Part shown: positions 62,466 through 64,000 of the stretch, piece by piece | Layout of the letters: each line of letters begins with the position of its first letter | Position numbering within the stretch: position 1 is the stretch's first letter | NCBI GenBank assembly: GCA_030144725.1 | Contig: JASKMD010000006.1 | Location: forward strand, 12,055,690-12,119,689 | From: Haematococcus lacustris | Taxonomy: Eukaryota > Chlorophyta > Chlorophyceae > Chlamydomonadales > Haematococcaceae | Length of the DNA: 64,000 nt | Reading direction: 5' to 3' | Translations under genes and position numbers: made by a program | The notes under the pieces: model-generated | Told to the model about the DNA's origin: nothing | Databases searched by the model: none | The model's input: the letters and a program-made list of their open reading frames with translations, nothing else

Positions 62466-64000
62466 ATGGCTAAGAAAAAAAGACGAACCGTGCCTAGACT
62501 AGTGCCGGAGGACCTAGGCAGTGACATTGAGGACCGCGACGAGGCACTACAGCCGGACCTCACCGAGGCGCAGCGAAATAGAAAGGTTTCCGGAGAGGCC
62601 CGCGCTGCCCGCGATAGGGACAACACATACCATGGCAGGAAGTGTAAGCTAGCCCACCTCATCGACCACTTGCCGCAAGAACTTTGGGATGCCTTCCTGG
62701 ACGACGCGGTGCAGCCACGAGTGGAGGCCATCAGCGAGCGGGCGGTGCTCGCCAGCCTGCTGTTTGGCTTACTCGTGCGCGGCTTGTTTACCATTCACGT
62801 AGCTGACCCGCTCGGCCTGCACGACCAGCCCGTGTACACAGACATCCCAGTCTCCCAGGCAGCCATCCCGGACCTGAGCTGCAGGAACCTGTTCCTACAG
62901 CTGGTCCGCGGCCTGCCCGGAAACGGCGCAAACACTCGGCCCAACGCGGCAGTGGCTGCCGTGCTGGCAGCGCACCCTGACCTCCGCGATCGCCTCGCAG
63001 CAATCCCTCGCCACCCCTCTGATGGCAACATGGTGGACCACGTCGGCAAGCAGCTGGAGACAGCTTTCAGCAACATGCTCACTCTCCTCTTCGCTGGCAG
63101 GCTCAGGAAGTCTGTGTCCCTGGCTGGGGCAAAGGTCCTGCTGGGCACTGAGGAGCACCAGCGCAGGTTTGGGTTTAGGGGGCTGGTTGGTGGGCACCTG
63201 CCAGCCTGGTCAAAGCGGCAGTGCACCTATGTGCGCCGCATGGTGTGCGGGCTGGACGTCAGCTGGCTGGTGGGGGAGGGTGGGGTGGTGGTGACTGAAG
63301 CCATGCAGGCTGAGGTGGCTTTGCAGCGGGGCCTGCTGGGGCTTGAGGAGGGGGAGCTGGTGGATCATGCCTGGGTGGAGGATGCAGCCAACCGGGGCCG
63401 GCTGCTGCGCCATGCGGTGCACACCACCAGAGAGATGGAGGCAGCCATGGCAGCCTGGCAGCTGGACATGGTGCCCTGGCAGCAGGCTGAGCTGATCAGC
63501 CATGGGCTGCTGCCCAGGCCCCCCCCGCCCCCCCACACCCTATGCCATCACCCCCACCAGCAAGTGCCAGGCTCGGCATGTCTTCATTGACACAAGGGGC
63601 CTATACGGCATGATGCGTGACGCCGGCATGCTGGGGGTGCTGACGGAGGAGGGTGTCACCTCCTTGAAGAAGTTCAGGAACGGTGCCCTACCTGACCCAG
63701 CGAGGCCGGGCCATTACATTGAAGGGCCCAAAGACAGCCATGTGAGTGATCCTTGCAGTCAGGTGCCAGCCAGTCCTTGGGTGCTCCGTCAGCTGCCTTG
63801 TGAGCCTGCAGTCAGCTGCCTTGTGCCTGCCTGTGAGCCCACACAAGCTAATGAAGTGCCTTAGTATGTGCATATGGTGGCTACAGGTGGCCAACCGATG
63901 GGATGTATTGCTGCCTGACCCTCGCCGCCAGAGACTCGCTAGCCCCAAGCACAACTTCGCGCAAATCGTGCACACCGATGGAGTCGCCATCAGCGTGATG
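62466..64000 (+). CDS. Fanzor-like (eukaryotic TnpB-type) protein, N-terminal part; runs off the window
   Basis: The chosen ATG at 62466 begins MAKKKRRTVPRLVPEDLG, a nuclear-localisation-like start. A Leu/Arg-rich helical region follows. Near residue 360 comes PYAITPTSKCQARHVFIDTR with GLYGMMRDAGM, resembling the IDxxxL segment before the catalytic part of Fanzors. A donor (CAT|GTGAGT, intron 63742-63886) leads in phase to exon 63887 onward, ending FAQIVHTDGVAISVM; TDGxxxS is a common TnpB/Fanzor motif at the start of the nuclease core. The frame changes by one base in the C run 63519-63534. RuvC motifs would lie beyond 64000. Fanzors cut DNA guided by RNA. Assignment is from motifs and from related C-terminal pieces elsewhere in the window. 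Confidence 0.55.

Overview
The window looks like nuclear DNA of a GC-rich chlorophycean green alga (Chlamydomonadales; Haematococcus-like is my best guess, from pattern recognition only). The evidence is a conventional actin split into ten short coding exons, a MORN-repeat protein of the flagellar type, a hydroxyproline-rich cell-wall protein, GTGAG/TGCAG introns in every gene, long disordered Ala/Pro/Gly/Ser-rich proteins, very long G/C-rich microsatellites and several classes of eukaryotic transposon. No bacterial operons, tRNA, rRNA or CRISPR arrays were seen.

Layout. 1-1.9 kb: minisatellite and a Fanzor relic. 1.9-15.7 kb (minus): a GAF-domain protein kinase gene whose introns hold several transposon pieces. 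16.8-20.0 kb (plus): an RDD-family membrane protein; six exons join in phase to give 628 aa. 20.8-22.5 kb: a decayed hAT transposon. 22.9-26.0 kb: a Fanzor relic split by a complete hAT transposon with 15-bp inverted ends and an 8-bp target duplication. 26.1-28.9 kb (plus): a DUF218/YdcF-like protein. 30.0-32.8 kb (minus): a Pro/Gln-rich protein of unknown function. 32.9-38.0 kb (plus): a nine-exon MORN protein (522 aa). 38.3-42.1 kb: a 5'-truncated LINE between two 446-bp direct repeats. 43.5-50.7 kb (minus): actin, 377 aa, including a 16-nt exon and an intron with 195 uninterrupted GCCCT units. 52.3-54.0 kb (minus): a RavA/MoxR-like AAA+ ATPase interrupted by a 500-N gap and G-rich repeats. 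54.8-55.5 kb: an inverted copy of the last MORN exon beside a (GGGGAG)n tract. 56.5-57.6 kb (minus): the hydroxyproline-rich glycoprotein. 57.9-62.1 kb (minus): a large disordered protein. 62.5-64.0 kb (plus): the 5' part of what I read as a Fanzor (eukaryotic TnpB-like, RNA-guided nuclease) gene that runs off the window.

The most interesting theme is the Fanzor/OMEGA family: one long 5' part at the right edge, one C-terminal half that keeps two RuvC acidic motifs, and three shorter relics. A conserved noncoding block follows the stop region in four copies, and about eight short elements share the same ends but lack a nuclease. Nested insertions give a relative order of events. Single-nucleotide frameshifts, two of them in C homopolymers, recur in otherwise convincing genes, so assembly error must be separated from real decay.
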